From assembly GCA_039198065.1 (NCBI GenBank), contig JBCCTU010000002.1, positions 558,001-622,000 of the forward strand: DNA of 64,000 nt, read 5' to 3'. Numbering within the stretch: the stretch's first letter is position 1; every line of letters starts with the position of its first letter. The stretch comes from CALHVX01 sp039198065. GTDB taxonomy: Bacteria; Pseudomonadota; Gammaproteobacteria; Pseudomonadales; Azotimanducaceae. The position numbers and the translations under genes were made by a program. Below the pieces are notes generated by a model. The model saw only the letters and a list, made by a program, of their open reading frames with translations, was not told where the DNA came from and ran no database searches. This document shows positions 1 to 8,952 of the stretch, in pieces.

Positions 1-165
1 GCGCTGCTTGAGCGACTGGCAGAAGAGTCGGACGAGGATCGCTTTGGTGAATTGCTGCGGATTCTCTTTGACCAGGCCGCCCTCGCCGACGGTACGGTGC
101 CGAAAGATACCGGGGCATACGTACAGCGATTGAACCGTTTGCTGCTGGAGCTCCTGAACCAGTAA
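1..165 (+). CDS. htpG: Chaperone HtpG (Hsp90), C-terminal end only
   Basis: Only the last 54 codons are in the window; the gene begins upstream of base 1. The reading frame is open from base 1 to a TAA and ends in ILFDQAALADG followed by YVQRLNRLLLELLNQ. This matches the conserved C-terminal dimerisation end of bacterial Hsp90/HtpG. HtpG is an ATP-dependent cytoplasmic chaperone that works as a homodimer. gpsA starts 9 bases after the stop, so the two may be co-transcribed, although htpG next to gpsA is not a classical operon. The identification rests on a short C-terminal match. Confidence 0.75.
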   Translation, partial: ALLERLAEESDEDRFGELLRILFDQAALADGTVPKDTGAYVQRLNRLLLELLNQ

Positions 166-174
166 AGTCCGCGG

Positions 175-1197
175 ATGCAGATCGGCGTTATTGGCGGCGG
201 TAACTTCGGCACTGCCGTGGCCAACATCATAGGTCGAAACGGTCACCAGACCTGGCTCTGGATGCGCGACGGTGCCCAGGTGGCCGACACCCGTGAGCAC
301 CGGGAGAACCGTCGCTATCTCCCGGGACATACCTTGCCTCCGGCGGTCGAACCCACGGCGAGCCTGGAGCAGGCAGTGCAGGGCAGTGACCTGCTGTTCG
401 TCAGCGTGCCGAGTACGGCATTTCGCACCGTGGCTCGGCAGATGGCTCCACTCGTTCGGGCCGATACGGGGTTAATCAGTCTTACGAAAGGGATCGAGCG
501 GGAGGGCTTCAAGCTCATGAGCGAGATTCTGGCGGAAGAGATGCCGAACTGTCCGGTTGGTGCGCTGAGTGGCCCCAACCTCGCGGAAGAAATCGCCCAA
601 GGGCAGTTCTCCGGCACCGTGGTAGCGAGTCCGAATGCAGCGCTGCGGGCAACGGCGCTCGAAGTCCTCAAGAATTCGACCTTTCGCGTGTACCCGAACC
701 CGGACCTCTATGGCGTTGAACTTGGGGGTGCGTTGAAGAACATTTACGCCATCGTGTGTGGGATGGCGGCCGCGCTGAAGGTCGGTCAGAACACCGTTGG
801 CATGCTCATCACCCGCAGCTTGGCGGAGATGAGTCGGTTCGCAGTCCGCCAGGGTGCTAACCCGTTTACGTTCCTCGGCTTGGCCGGTGTCGGCGATTTA
901 CTTGTGACCTGCACTTCGCCGTTAAGTCGGAATTACCGGTTGGGCGAACTGGTTGGCAGTGGTCTCAGTCTCAACGAGTCGGCGGAGCAGCTTGGGAAAC
1001 TTGCGGAAGGTGTGAACACGCTTGCGGTCGTTCGGGCTCGCAGCCAGGAACTCGGTGTGTACATGCCCTTGGTTGAGGGCCTCCACAAGATTCTCCACGA
1101 GGGTCAGTCGATCGGTGTGATCGTCCACGAGCTCATGACCGGTGCCGACAACGTTGACGTCGAGTTCGCCTCTCCGTCGGAGTGGGAAACCGCCTGA
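175..1197 (+). CDS. gpsA: Glycerol-3-phosphate dehydrogenase [NAD(P)+]
   Basis: This enzyme reduces dihydroxyacetone phosphate to sn-glycerol 3-phosphate, the backbone precursor of membrane phospholipids, in the cytoplasm. The 340-residue length is normal for the family. The N-terminal Rossmann motif GGGNFGTA lies at residues 7-14. The catalytic-lysine region GGALKNIYAI is near residue 185, and the C-terminal substrate domain contains GLAGVGDLLVTCTS. The ATG lies 9 bases after the htpG stop and has only a weak ribosome binding site. prmB follows after 3 bases, which suggests co-transcription. Nothing appears truncated. Confidence 0.96.
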   Translation: MQIGVIGGGNFGTAVANIIGRNGHQTWLWMRDGAQVADTREHRENRRYLPGHTLPPAVEPTASLEQAVQGSDLLFVSVPSTAFRTVARQMAPLVRADTGLISLTKGIEREGFKLMSEILAEEMPNCPVGALSGPNLAEEIAQGQFSGTVVASPNAALRATALEVLKNSTFRVYPNPDLYGVELGGALKNIYAIVCGMAAALKVGQNTVGMLITRSLAEMSRFAVRQGANPFTFLGLAGVGDLLVTCTSPLSRNYRLGELVGSGLSLNESAEQLGKLAEGVNTLAVVRARSQELGVYMPLVEGLHKILHEGQSIGVIVHELMTGADNVDVEFASPSEWETA

Positions 1198-1200
1198 ACC

Positions 1201-2070
1201 GTGAGTAATGCTGCGCCGCAGACCGTCGGTGCAGCCATCGACGCCGTAGCCTCCCGTTTTGCCGCTGCCCCCTTGACCTACGGCCATGGCACCGAAAGCG
1301 CCTGGGATGAAGCCGTGTCGCTGGTCTGTCACCTGACGACACAGCCGGATGTGCAGGCCAGTCGAGCGCGCGCGCTGCTGCCGACCGAGTGGGCTCAGAT
1401 TGAGGCTCTGGTTCAGCAACGGATCGAGAAGCGGATACCGCTTGCGCACCTGCTTGGTTCGGCCAGCTACCTCGGACTACGTTTCGCCGTTGAACCGGGG
1501 CTCATGATCCCGCGGTCGCCGCTGGGACTCGTGCTCTACGACGAAGCCGAAGACTGGCTGCCTGCGGCACCGGCAAGAGTCCTCGATCTGTGCTGCGGAA
1601 CGGGCTGTCTTGGCATTGTTGCCGCACTGATGTTTCCTGCAGCGCAGGTGTCGCTCGTGGACTTGGATCCCCGGGCGCTGACACTGGCCCGGCGCAACGC
1701 GGCGAGCCACGGTGTCGCGGAGCGTTGCAGTTTCCGTTGTGAGGACGCGCGCAGGCTTCGCTTTGACGCACCGTTCGATCTGGTACTTTGCAACCCGCCC
1801 TACGTCAACGCGGCGGATATGGCGGCATTGCCCGCCGAGTACCGGGCGGAACCTGAACTGGGGTTGGCTGCGGGCGTCGACGGATTGACGATTATCCGAC
1901 CTGTGCTCGCCGAGTTGTCGTCGTTGCTCACCTGCCGCGGCGTGTTCATGGGTGAAGTGGGTCGAAGCCGACCCGCGTTCGAGGCGGCACCGCTCGTACC
2001 GGAAGATCGTTGGCGCATCGATTGGATCGAATCGGCCGAGGGTGTCTTCGTGCTACGGCCCAATACTTAA
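1201..2070 (+). CDS. prmB: Ribosomal protein L3 N5-glutamine methyltransferase PrmB
   Basis: PrmB uses S-adenosylmethionine to methylate a glutamine of ribosomal protein L3 during 50S assembly. The 289-residue protein has a helical N-terminal domain. A class I methyltransferase fold follows, with VLDLCCGTGCLGI near residue 125 and the glutamine-binding NPPY motif near residue 198. The linker IPRSPLGLVLYDE is more like PrmB than PrmC, whose release-factor substrates differ. The start is a GTG three bases after the gpsA stop. PrmC is the alternative, but I consider PrmB clearly more likely. Confidence 0.88.
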   Translation: MSNAAPQTVGAAIDAVASRFAAAPLTYGHGTESAWDEAVSLVCHLTTQPDVQASRARALLPTEWAQIEALVQQRIEKRIPLAHLLGSASYLGLRFAVEPGLMIPRSPLGLVLYDEAEDWLPAAPARVLDLCCGTGCLGIVAALMFPAAQVSLVDLDPRALTLARRNAASHGVAERCSFRCEDARRLRFDAPFDLVLCNPPYVNAADMAALPAEYRAEPELGLAAGVDGLTIIRPVLAELSSLLTCRGVFMGEVGRSRPAFEAAPLVPEDRWRIDWIESAEGVFVLRPNT

Positions 2071-2197
2071 AGGTTACCGCTCAAACGTCCCTTGGCTGCG
2101 CTTCGATGTCGACCGTTCGGCAGCGAGCTTGGGTTTCATGCACTAGTTTGAGTATGGCAGATCCGTTCTTCGACGGATCGAATGAGAGTGTGCTGCC

Positions 2198-2656
2198 ATG
2201 CCTGCCGATAAAGCTACCGCTGAACCTGCCGCTACCGATGAGCGGCGCTACCTGTGGGCCTGTGATCATGAGCTGTCGCTGATCATCGTCGAGGACGACG
2301 ACAACGACCTGAAGATCATCTGCCATTACCTGCGTTCGATTAATCCGGACTTCGACCTTCGCATCGCCCGCACCGCGGCGGAGGGTCTGGCAATGCAGCA
2401 CGAGCTGCCTGCTGATTGCGTGCTGCTCGACTACTACCTTCCGGACCAGAATGCTAACGCGGTTCTAGAGGAACTGAGTGCGATGGATCGATCGACCGCC
2501 GTTGTCGTGCTGTCCGGGACGAATCAGTTCGACGTTCTAGCTCACGTGCTAGCGCTTGGTGCAACGGACTACCTGTTCAAGGCCCAGCTCGATGTGCGCT
2601 CTGTGCGTGAAGTAATCAACAAGTCCGTACTGCGCGCGACCCAGCCGTTGCGGTGA
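2198..2656 (+). CDS. Single-domain response regulator (receiver only)
   Basis: A 152-residue CheY-like receiver. About 28 N-terminal residues precede the fold, rich in Ala, Thr and Glu. The fold begins at LSLIIVEDDDNDLK, which supplies the acidic pocket. The likely phosphoacceptor Asp is in CVLLDYYLPD. The conserved Ser is in VVVLSG, and the expected Lys is in YLFKAQL. There is no output domain, so it probably acts by protein contact or in a phosphorelay. It lies tail-to-tail with the receiver/kinase pair that follows on the other strand, 27 bases away. Its kinase is unknown; the neighbouring PAS kinase is the obvious candidate. Confidence 0.85.
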   Translation: MPADKATAEPAATDERRYLWACDHELSLIIVEDDDNDLKIICHYLRSINPDFDLRIARTAAEGLAMQHELPADCVLLDYYLPDQNANAVLEELSAMDRSTAVVVLSGTNQFDVLAHVLALGATDYLFKAQLDVRSVREVINKSVLRATQPLR

Positions 2657-2683
2657 TCGGGCTCAACGGGCCCGGGACGCAGC

Positions 2684-3118
2684 TTAAGCCAGTACGTGAT
2701 TTGGCAGGATCGCGGTCGAGAACCAGAAGTTCTCAAGAGTACGAACGGTGGCCTTTAACTCTGTGAACGTTACCGGCTTAACGACGTAGCCGTTGGCGTA
2801 GCGCTCGTAGCATGCAAGAACGTCGTCCGTTGCCGATGAGCTGGTTAGGATTACGACAGGAATCCGCTTTAGCGCCGGCTCGGTTTTTATAAATCTGAGT
2901 ACTTCGTGGCCGCTGATCTTAGGCAAATTAAGATCCAGCAGGATCAGGCAGGGGGTCAGCTCGGATCCGGCAGCACAGGCTTCTAGACGGCTGACGGCAG
3001 CCTCGCCATCACCAACGACGTCAGGACCCTCCGTGTAACCCTGGCTTTCGAAGGCCTGGCGTATCAGGAGCACGTCGGCGGGGTTGTCTTCAATCAGAAG
3101 CACGCTGCTACCGTTCAT
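2684..3118 (-). CDS. Rcp1-like single-domain response regulator
   Basis: A small receiver of the Rcp1 type that is often paired with PAS or phytochrome kinases. It shows VLLIEDNPADVLLIRQAF near the start, the phosphoacceptor Asp in LILLDLNLPK, VVILTSSS, and the conserved Lys in VVKPVTF. A GTG at 3127 is also possible. I chose the ATG at 3118 because it forms an ATGA overlap with the stop of the upstream kinase gene (3115-3118), a strong sign of translational coupling. There is no DNA-binding domain. It is probably the direct phosphorylation partner of the kinase. Confidence 0.87.
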   Translation of the reverse strand: MNGSSVLLIEDNPADVLLIRQAFESQGYTEGPDVVGDGEAAVSRLEACAAGSELTPCLILLDLNLPKISGHEVLRFIKTEPALKRIPVVILTSSSATDDVLACYERYANGYVVKPVTFTELKATVRTLENFWFSTAILPNHVLA

Positions 3119-4584
3119 CGCTGACACCCTCGCGGAAGTTTGGCGGTCAAGGTCGTGCCTTCACCATAAACGGATTCGGCTGCCAGCGCGCCGCCTGCTT
3201 GAAGGAGGATGCGACGGCAGATTGCCAGGCCCATGCCGGTTCCGGGACGATCGCGGGAGAGACGTTTAAACGGTTCGAAGATCTGATCGAGGTAGGCGGC
3301 CTTGATTCCGACTCCGTTGTCGCTCACGCGAATCTCGTAGTGGTCGTCATGGGTTTTTGCGGTGATGTGAATCTCCGGGGTTCGGTTCGGGTGGCGGTAC
3401 TTGATCGCGTTGCCGATGAGGTTCTGAAGTAAGCTCACGGCCCGACCGGCGTCGAGCCGTACGTCGGGTAAGTCAGTGGTATGAATCGTTGCGCCAGTGT
3501 CGGCGACTGCTCCTGCCAGGTGGCTCTGGGCTTCGCTCAGGGCCCGGTTGAGGGAACAGAGCTCTGAAGCCTGGTTTAGCGTATCCAATCGAGCGTAGCT
3601 GAGAAGATCGCGAATCAGTGTCCCCATGCGCTCGGCGTCCTGCTGGATGATGTCGAGATACTTGGTGGCGTCATCGGACAAATCCTCATCGAGGCTTTCG
3701 GCGAGCAGCGAAGAAAAGCTCGAGACCATGCGAAGCGGCTCCTGCAGGTCGTGGGAGGCGACGAATGCGAAGCGTTCGAGCTCGCTGTTGGCGCGCATCA
3801 GTTCATCCCGGGCTAGGCGTCGATCGGTTACGTCGTCAACACTGCCGGCGATCCGAGCAGCCTCACCCTGTTTTCCCCAGATCGCTTGACCACGGATGTG
3901 CACCCAGATGGTTTGACCGTCGAAGCGTCTTACCCGGCATTCGACGTCGAAGACCTCCTGCTGCTGAACATGTCGGCGTACAGCGTTCTCGACGGAAGCG
4001 CGGTCGTCTGCGTGAATACGAACCAGCAGATCGCTAGGGGTTGGCTGCGGCTCGAGCTCGGTGTTCCGCAGGCCGAGTATGTCGCGGGCACGCTGAGAGA
4101 GGTGCAGCGAGTCGTTGTCGTAGCGATACTCGTAGATGCCGACGGCAGCCCCGTCGAGCGCCAGCTCATAACGCGTGGTTTGTTCCGCAAGGGCTCGCTG
4201 AGTCTCCTTGAGGGCCGTGATGTCGCGCGCCACGCAAACGATCAACGGCTGCCCGGAATCCGAGTAGTAGCGAACCTTCTTTGTGTAGAGCACGCGCACC
4301 GAGCCGTCGGGGAAGTGAATGGTTTCCTCGACTTCGGAGCTGCCGCATTCGAACGCTTTGCGGTCGTTGGCAAGAAATGCCTCGGCTTCGGCCTCGTCGT
4401 ACTGCTCCACGGTTGTACTGCCGATGACGCTGTTGCGCTCCTCCTGCGGATACAGCTCGAGGAACGCCGGGTTCGCGTAGACGATCCGGAACGACTGATC
4501 TTGGACGAAAACCAGGTCCGGGTCGTTCTCGACGAGTAGCGTCAGAAAGCGGACCCGATCTTCGGGGCTGTCCAGCAACACCAT
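3115..4584 (-). CDS. PAS-PAS sensor histidine kinase
   Basis: A 489-residue kinase with no transmembrane segment, so probably a cytoplasmic sensor. The first PAS domain spans about residues 12-125 and the second PAS/PAC about 135-258. The HisKA box follows, with the phosphorylated His in ASHDLQEPLR near residue 278. The ATPase part contains LIGNAIKYRHP (N box), DNGVGI (G1) and GTGMGLAICRRI (G2). This SHDLQEPLR kinase type is typically coupled to Rcp1-like receivers, and the downstream receiver overlaps its stop by four bases. The bound ligand or signal cannot be read from the sequence. Confidence 0.9.
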   Translation of the reverse strand: MVLLDSPEDRVRFLTLLVENDPDLVFVQDQSFRIVYANPAFLELYPQEERNSVIGSTTVEQYDEAEAEAFLANDRKAFECGSSEVEETIHFPDGSVRVLYTKKVRYYSDSGQPLIVCVARDITALKETQRALAEQTTRYELALDGAAVGIYEYRYDNDSLHLSQRARDILGLRNTELEPQPTPSDLLVRIHADDRASVENAVRRHVQQQEVFDVECRVRRFDGQTIWVHIRGQAIWGKQGEAARIAGSVDDVTDRRLARDELMRANSELERFAFVASHDLQEPLRMVSSFSSLLAESLDEDLSDDATKYLDIIQQDAERMGTLIRDLLSYARLDTLNQASELCSLNRALSEAQSHLAGAVADTGATIHTTDLPDVRLDAGRAVSLLQNLIGNAIKYRHPNRTPEIHITAKTHDDHYEIRVSDNGVGIKAAYLDQIFEPFKRLSRDRPGTGMGLAICRRILLQAGGALAAESVYGEGTTLTAKLPRGCQR

Positions 4585-4719
4585 TTAGGCCTTCCAATGG
4601 CTATCGCTCGAAGGTTAGTCCACACCCCGGGGATTGCCCGCCGTTGGCTTGATGGATACCAGGGTGCTCAGCATACTCCGCGCCAGTTTCCTTACGGCAA
4701 GCACGTCACAGGCAGGCAC

Positions 4720-5802
4720 ATGGCAGGTAACTCGTTCGGCCAGCAGTTTCGAATTACGACCTTTGGCGAAAGCCACGGGTTAGCTCTGGGTGCGGTCGTT
4801 GACGGTTGTCCACCGGGCCTCGCGCTCTCGGAGGCCGATCTGCAGCCGGATCTCGATCGCCGGCGCCCGGGTCAGTCGCGCTACACGACCCAGCGTCGTG
4901 AAACCGACCAGGTCAAGATTCTGTCCGGGGTGTTTGAGGGCCGAACGACGGGGACGAGTATCGGGCTGATGATCGAGAACGTTGATCAGCGCAGCCGCGA
5001 CTACAGCGCCATTGCTGCCCAGTACCGACCGGCCCACGCCGACTTTACCTACGACCGCAAGTACGGCTTTCGTGATTACCGCGGTGGCGGACGCTCCTCG
5101 GCTCGGGAAACGGTCATGCGCGTTGCTGCTGGAGCGATTGCTCGCAAGTACCTGCGCGAACACCACGGCGTTGAGATCCGAGGTTACCTGTCACAGATGG
5201 GCGACGTTGAGTTGGCGCCTAAGGATCTCACAGCCGTAGACAACAACGCGTTCTTCTGCGCGGAGCCCGAGCGAGTCGCGGAGCTCGAGGCGCTTATCGA
5301 TGCGTTGCGACGCGACGGCGATTCGATCGGAGCGGAAGTAACGGTGTTGGCTGCGGGCGTACCCGTCGGCCTCGGTGAGCCCGTGTTCGGTAAGCTCGAT
5401 GCGGAGCTTGCGTACGCGCTGATGGGCATCAACGCGGTCAAAGCCGTGGGCATTGGTGACGGTGCGGCGGTCGTGCGGCAGCGGGGAACGGAGCATCGCG
5501 ACGAGATGACCCCGCAGGGGTTCTCGAGTAACCATGCCGGCGGCACGCTCGGTGGTATCTCATCGGGAGCTCCGCTGCGCTGCACCTTGGCTCTAAAACC
5601 GACGTCGAGTATCACGACACCTGGACGCAGCATTGATCGGGACGGCAATCCAGTCGATGTCGTGACCAAAGGGCGCCACGATCCCTGCGTGGGTATTCGC
5701 GCCGTGCCCATCGCTGAAGCTATGGTCGCCCTGGTGCTGATGGATCAGCTTCTGCGCCAGCGGGGACAGAACCCGGATTGGATTCCGGATCCGACCGTTT
5801 AA
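4720..5802 (+). CDS. aroC: Chorismate synthase
   Basis: AroC converts 5-enolpyruvylshikimate-3-phosphate to chorismate, the branch point for Trp, Phe, Tyr and folate, using reduced FMN. The frame is open from 4597. The start at 4720 fits the family N-terminus (MAGNSFGQQFRITTFGESHG) and gives the usual length of 360 residues. Family signatures are GESHG at 15-19, the arginine-rich RRPGQSRYTTQRRE near 46-59, and YRGGGRSSARET near residue 120. The gene ends in a convergent four-base TTAA overlap with the LysR gene. Its substrate pathway links it to aroG, trpFBA and pabB elsewhere in the window. Confidence 0.96.
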   Translation: MAGNSFGQQFRITTFGESHGLALGAVVDGCPPGLALSEADLQPDLDRRRPGQSRYTTQRRETDQVKILSGVFEGRTTGTSIGLMIENVDQRSRDYSAIAAQYRPAHADFTYDRKYGFRDYRGGGRSSARETVMRVAAGAIARKYLREHHGVEIRGYLSQMGDVELAPKDLTAVDNNAFFCAEPERVAELEALIDALRRDGDSIGAEVTVLAAGVPVGLGEPVFGKLDAELAYALMGINAVKAVGIGDGAAVVRQRGTEHRDEMTPQGFSSNHAGGTLGGISSGAPLRCTLALKPTSSITTPGRSIDRDGNPVDVVTKGRHDPCVGIRAVPIAEAMVALVLMDQLLRQRGQNPDWIPDPTV

Positions 5803-6758
5803 GCAGAGGTTTCACGGGTTATCTCAGGATCCGCGAAGCTGCGCACCGTCTCAGCGAACGCTTTTGCTGCTGCTGACGGATTGCGGCGAGGATTAATAAC
5901 TAACCCGAGGTGCCGCACTGCCCGATCGTCGAGGTCGAGGCGATGGAGGCCCTCGCAGAGGCGCTCTGGCAGCATGCTCCAGCCGAGACCGGCGTCGACC
6001 AGCATACGCACCGTCTCCAGGTAGTTCGTCGATAGCGCAGGTTCGAGCGCTAACCCGGCGCTCTGAAACAGTGCAGTTACGATGCGGCCGGTGTAGGTCT
6101 TTGCTCCGGGAAGAATCGCCGCTTGCTGTGCCAGCAGCGCAAGGGTCGGCTCGGCCTCCTGGACCAGTGGATGGTCCCGGGCGACGACGAATACGAGGCG
6201 GTCGATCCAGATGACCTCCTCCCGAAACGGCGGCACTGGAGTGGCAATTTTCTCGGCCGCTCGTCTGGTGGGAAGGTTGGTGTTGGGGCGCATCGTTTTT
6301 GCCGCATCATCGGTCAGTGTGACCACCGCCAGTTCGACCTGACCGTTGCTGACCAGATCGTGGGCGTCTTCCGAATCTTCAAAACGCAGGTCCAGCTTTA
6401 CCTCGGGGTAGGTGCGCGTGTAGCTGCGCAGGATTGGGGCCAGTCTGTGCAAGCCGATGTGATGCGACGTCGCAACCCGCAGGCGACCGGCCGGTGCTCC
6501 GGAGAGGTCCGCAATCGCGCGCTCGGCGTCGCTGAGCGCGGACAGTACTTTCGGTGCTTCGATGAGTAGTGCGCTGCCCGCGGTTGTCAGATGAACGCGC
6601 TTGCCGATGCGATCGAACAGCTGCGCCCCAAGTCCCGTTTCCAACGCCGCAACCCGCTTGCTCACCGCAGGCTGAGTCAGCTTCAGTTGTGCCGCTGCTG
6701 CGGAAAACGATCGGAGGCTGGCGACGGCCAGGAACGCCTCCAGTTCGGTTCGTTTCAT
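5799..6758 (-). CDS. LysR-family regulator divergent from leuCDB
   Basis: A 319-residue LysR-type regulator. The N-terminal winged helix-turn-helix includes AAAQLKLTQPAVSKRVAALE at about residues 20-39. The remainder is an effector-binding domain. It is transcribed away from leuC across a 128-base AT-rich gap that holds a perfect T-N11-A inverted repeat. LysR regulators usually control the divergent neighbour, so leuCDB regulation is the natural inference, perhaps in response to a leucine-pathway intermediate. The effector is not identifiable. Its 3' end overlaps aroC by four bases. Confidence 0.88.
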   Translation of the reverse strand: MKRTELEAFLAVASLRSFSAAAAQLKLTQPAVSKRVAALETGLGAQLFDRIGKRVHLTTAGSALLIEAPKVLSALSDAERAIADLSGAPAGRLRVATSHHIGLHRLAPILRSYTRTYPEVKLDLRFEDSEDAHDLVSNGQVELAVVTLTDDAAKTMRPNTNLPTRRAAEKIATPVPPFREEVIWIDRLVFVVARDHPLVQEAEPTLALLAQQAAILPGAKTYTGRIVTALFQSAGLALEPALSTNYLETVRMLVDAGLGWSMLPERLCEGLHRLDLDDRAVRHLGLVINPRRNPSAAAKAFAETVRSFADPEITRETSA

Positions 6759-6787
6759 AAACCCACCGCTCCATCTGGCCTACGTGA

Positions 6788-6804
6788 AATTCTATAATGG
6801 AATT
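6788..6804. promoter_or_regulatory. LysR-type operator and promoter region of leuC
   Basis: A perfect inverted repeat, AATTC-N7-GAATT, has the LysR T-N11-A spacing (6790 to 6802). It lies in the divergent gap between the LysR gene and leuC. The gap is markedly AT-rich compared with its surroundings. A TATAAT sits inside the repeat (6793-6798) and another just downstream (6807-6812), either of which could be the leuC -10. No good -35 is seen, as expected for an activator-dependent promoter. Regulator binding is inferred. Confidence 0.5.
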
Positions 6805-6886
6805 AATATAATAAAAATCATTCATTTGTTTTATAGAAAAACCCGCCCTAGACTGCCGGGCTTCATCTCTCGACGGGTTTAGCACG

Positions 6887-8299
6887 ATGGCGCGAACGCT
6901 CTACGACAAGGTATGGGAAGCGCACTACGTGGGTGAACGCAGCGACGGGCAATCGCTGCTCTACATCGATCGGCACCTGCTCCACGAAGTGACGTCACCA
7001 CAGGCCTTTGAAGGCCTCAAGCTCGCCCACCGGAAGCCCTGGCGTCTGGCGACGAACCTGGCAACTCCAGATCACAACGTGCCGACCGATCGCCGTGAAC
7101 TCGGCGTTGACGGCATCGATGACCCCATCGCCCGCGAGCAAATTCAAACCCTTGATGCCAACTGTCAGGAATTCGAGATTGAGCAGATTCCGCTAACGGA
7201 TCAGCGCCAGGGCATCGTTCATGTCGTGGGTCCGGAGCAGGGCGCCACTCTGCCGGGTATGACCGTTGTCTGCGGCGACTCTCACACTTCGACCCACGGT
7301 GCGTTTGCCAGTCTTGCGCAGGGCATCGGTACGTCGGAAGTTGAGCATGTATTGGCTACCCAGTGTCTGCCGCAAGCCAAGGCGCGAAACTTTCTCGTCG
7401 AAGCGCAAGGCACGCTACACGACGGAGTCAGTGCGAAGGACCTCATCCTTGCCGTCATCGGTCGTACCGGTACTGCCGGTGGCACCGGTCACACCTTCGA
7501 GTACGCGGGCACGGCAGTCCGCGCGTTGACCATGGAAGGGCGTATGACGCTGTGCAACATGTCCATCGAAGCCGGCGCGCGGGCGGGAATGGTGGCAGTC
7601 GATGATCGCACCCTCGAATACGTGCACGGTCGCCCGATGGCGCCGGCCGGTGCACTCTGGGATGAGGCGGAAGCGTACTGGCGGACACTTCATTCCGACG
7701 CTGGCGCCGCCTTCGATCAGACCCTCAGCATTGATGCGTCCACGCTCGCACCGCAGGTGAGTTGGGGCACATCGCCGGAAATGGTCACCGGCATCGACGC
7801 GGCAACACCGAACCCGGATCGGATCGATGACCCGGTAAAAGCAGAGAGCTATCGCCTCGCCCTCGAGTACATGGGGCTTGGCTCTGATCAGCCGCTTACG
7901 GAGATTGGCGTAGATCGCGTCTTCATCGGCTCCTGCACGAACGCCCGCATAGAAGATCTGCGGGCGGCGGCGGCGGTGGTTCGCGGGCGTAAGCGGGCTC
8001 CGGGAGTGAAACAGGTTTTGGTGGTGCCTGGGTCCGGCCTCGTTAAAGCTCAGGCCGAGGCTGAGGGCCTGGCGCAGGTCTTCGTGGATGCCGGCTTCGA
8101 GTGGCGAGCTGCCGGGTGCTCCATGTGCCTCGCTATGAATCCGGACAAACTTGGGCCCGGGGAGCACTGCGCCTCGACGTCAAACCGCAACTTCGAAGGC
8201 CGCCAGGGACACAACGGCCGCACTCATCTGGTCAGCCCAGCGATGGCGGCGGCGGCGGCCGTAACCGGTCGCTTCACCGACGTGAGAGAACTGCTATGA
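6887..8299 (+). CDS. leuC: 3-isopropylmalate dehydratase, large subunit
   Basis: LeuC with LeuD isomerises 2-isopropylmalate to 3-isopropylmalate in leucine synthesis. The 470-residue protein is full length. It carries the aconitase-type [4Fe-4S] ligands: one Cys in FIGSCTNARIEDL and two in AGCSMCLAMNPD. It also shows VCGDSHTSTHGAF near residue 130 and the SNRNFEGRQG signature near the C-terminus. The first gene of a leuC-leuD-leuB run, it is separated from the divergent LysR gene by a candidate operator. Its stop overlaps the leuD start as ATGA. Confidence 0.97.
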   Translation: MARTLYDKVWEAHYVGERSDGQSLLYIDRHLLHEVTSPQAFEGLKLAHRKPWRLATNLATPDHNVPTDRRELGVDGIDDPIAREQIQTLDANCQEFEIEQIPLTDQRQGIVHVVGPEQGATLPGMTVVCGDSHTSTHGAFASLAQGIGTSEVEHVLATQCLPQAKARNFLVEAQGTLHDGVSAKDLILAVIGRTGTAGGTGHTFEYAGTAVRALTMEGRMTLCNMSIEAGARAGMVAVDDRTLEYVHGRPMAPAGALWDEAEAYWRTLHSDAGAAFDQTLSIDASTLAPQVSWGTSPEMVTGIDAATPNPDRIDDPVKAESYRLALEYMGLGSDQPLTEIGVDRVFIGSCTNARIEDLRAAAAVVRGRKRAPGVKQVLVVPGSGLVKAQAEAEGLAQVFVDAGFEWRAAGCSMCLAMNPDKLGPGEHCASTSNRNFEGRQGHNGRTHLVSPAMAAAAAVTGRFTDVRELL

Positions 8300-8952
8300 A
8301 ACCCGTTACGCAGATTGTCGGCCAGGCCGTGCCTCTGGATCGAGCCCACGTGGACACCGATCAGATCATTCCAAAGCAGTACCTGAAGTCGATTCGACGC
8401 ACCGGCTTTGGGGACTACCTCTTCGATGGCTGGCGGTTCGAAGACGAAGGCGAACTCGGGATCACGCCCAACGAGCGGCGGCTGAATCGAGCATTTGTGC
8501 TCAACGATCCGCGCTTCCAGGGGGCTTCGCTGCTGCTGGCACGGGAGAACTTCGGCTGCGGTTCTAGCCGTGAACACGCGGTCTGGGCGCTTAAGGAATT
8601 CGGGTTTGACTGTGTGATTGCACCCAGCTTTGCCGATATCTTCTATAACAATTGTTTCAAGAACGGACTGCTTGCGGTCGCTTTGCCTGCGGAAACTGTG
8701 GATGCGCTGTTCCGGGCCGTGCTCGCAAACCCTGACCTAGTCCTGACCGTCGATCTCGAGCATCAGACGGTGCGTGCTGGTGATGAGCCGATGAGCAGCT
8801 TCGACGTCGAGCCCGTGCGGCGCGAAAAACTGTTGCGTGGCCTGGACGACATCGAGATGACCCTCGAGCAGCGCCATCTCATCGAGCAATTCGAAACCGA
8901 CTACCGCCGCCGTGCGCCCTGGCTCTTTCCCGAGGCGGGTGCTGCATCATGA
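8296..8952 (+). CDS. leuD: 3-isopropylmalate dehydratase, small subunit
   Basis: LeuD supplies the swivelling domain that completes the isopropylmalate isomerase active site with LeuC. The frame is open from 8101, but the ATG at 8296 gives the family length (218 residues) and N-terminus. It also overlaps the leuC stop by four bases (ATGA). Conserved features are DRAHVDTDQIIPKQYLK near residue 20 and ARENFGCGSSREHAVWAL near residue 85. The end overlaps leuB by four bases, so the three leu genes should be translationally coupled. Confidence 0.96.
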   Translation: MKPVTQIVGQAVPLDRAHVDTDQIIPKQYLKSIRRTGFGDYLFDGWRFEDEGELGITPNERRLNRAFVLNDPRFQGASLLLARENFGCGSSREHAVWALKEFGFDCVIAPSFADIFYNNCFKNGLLAVALPAETVDALFRAVLANPDLVLTVDLEHQTVRAGDEPMSSFDVEPVRREKLLRGLDDIEMTLEQRHLIEQFETDYRRRAPWLFPEAGAAS

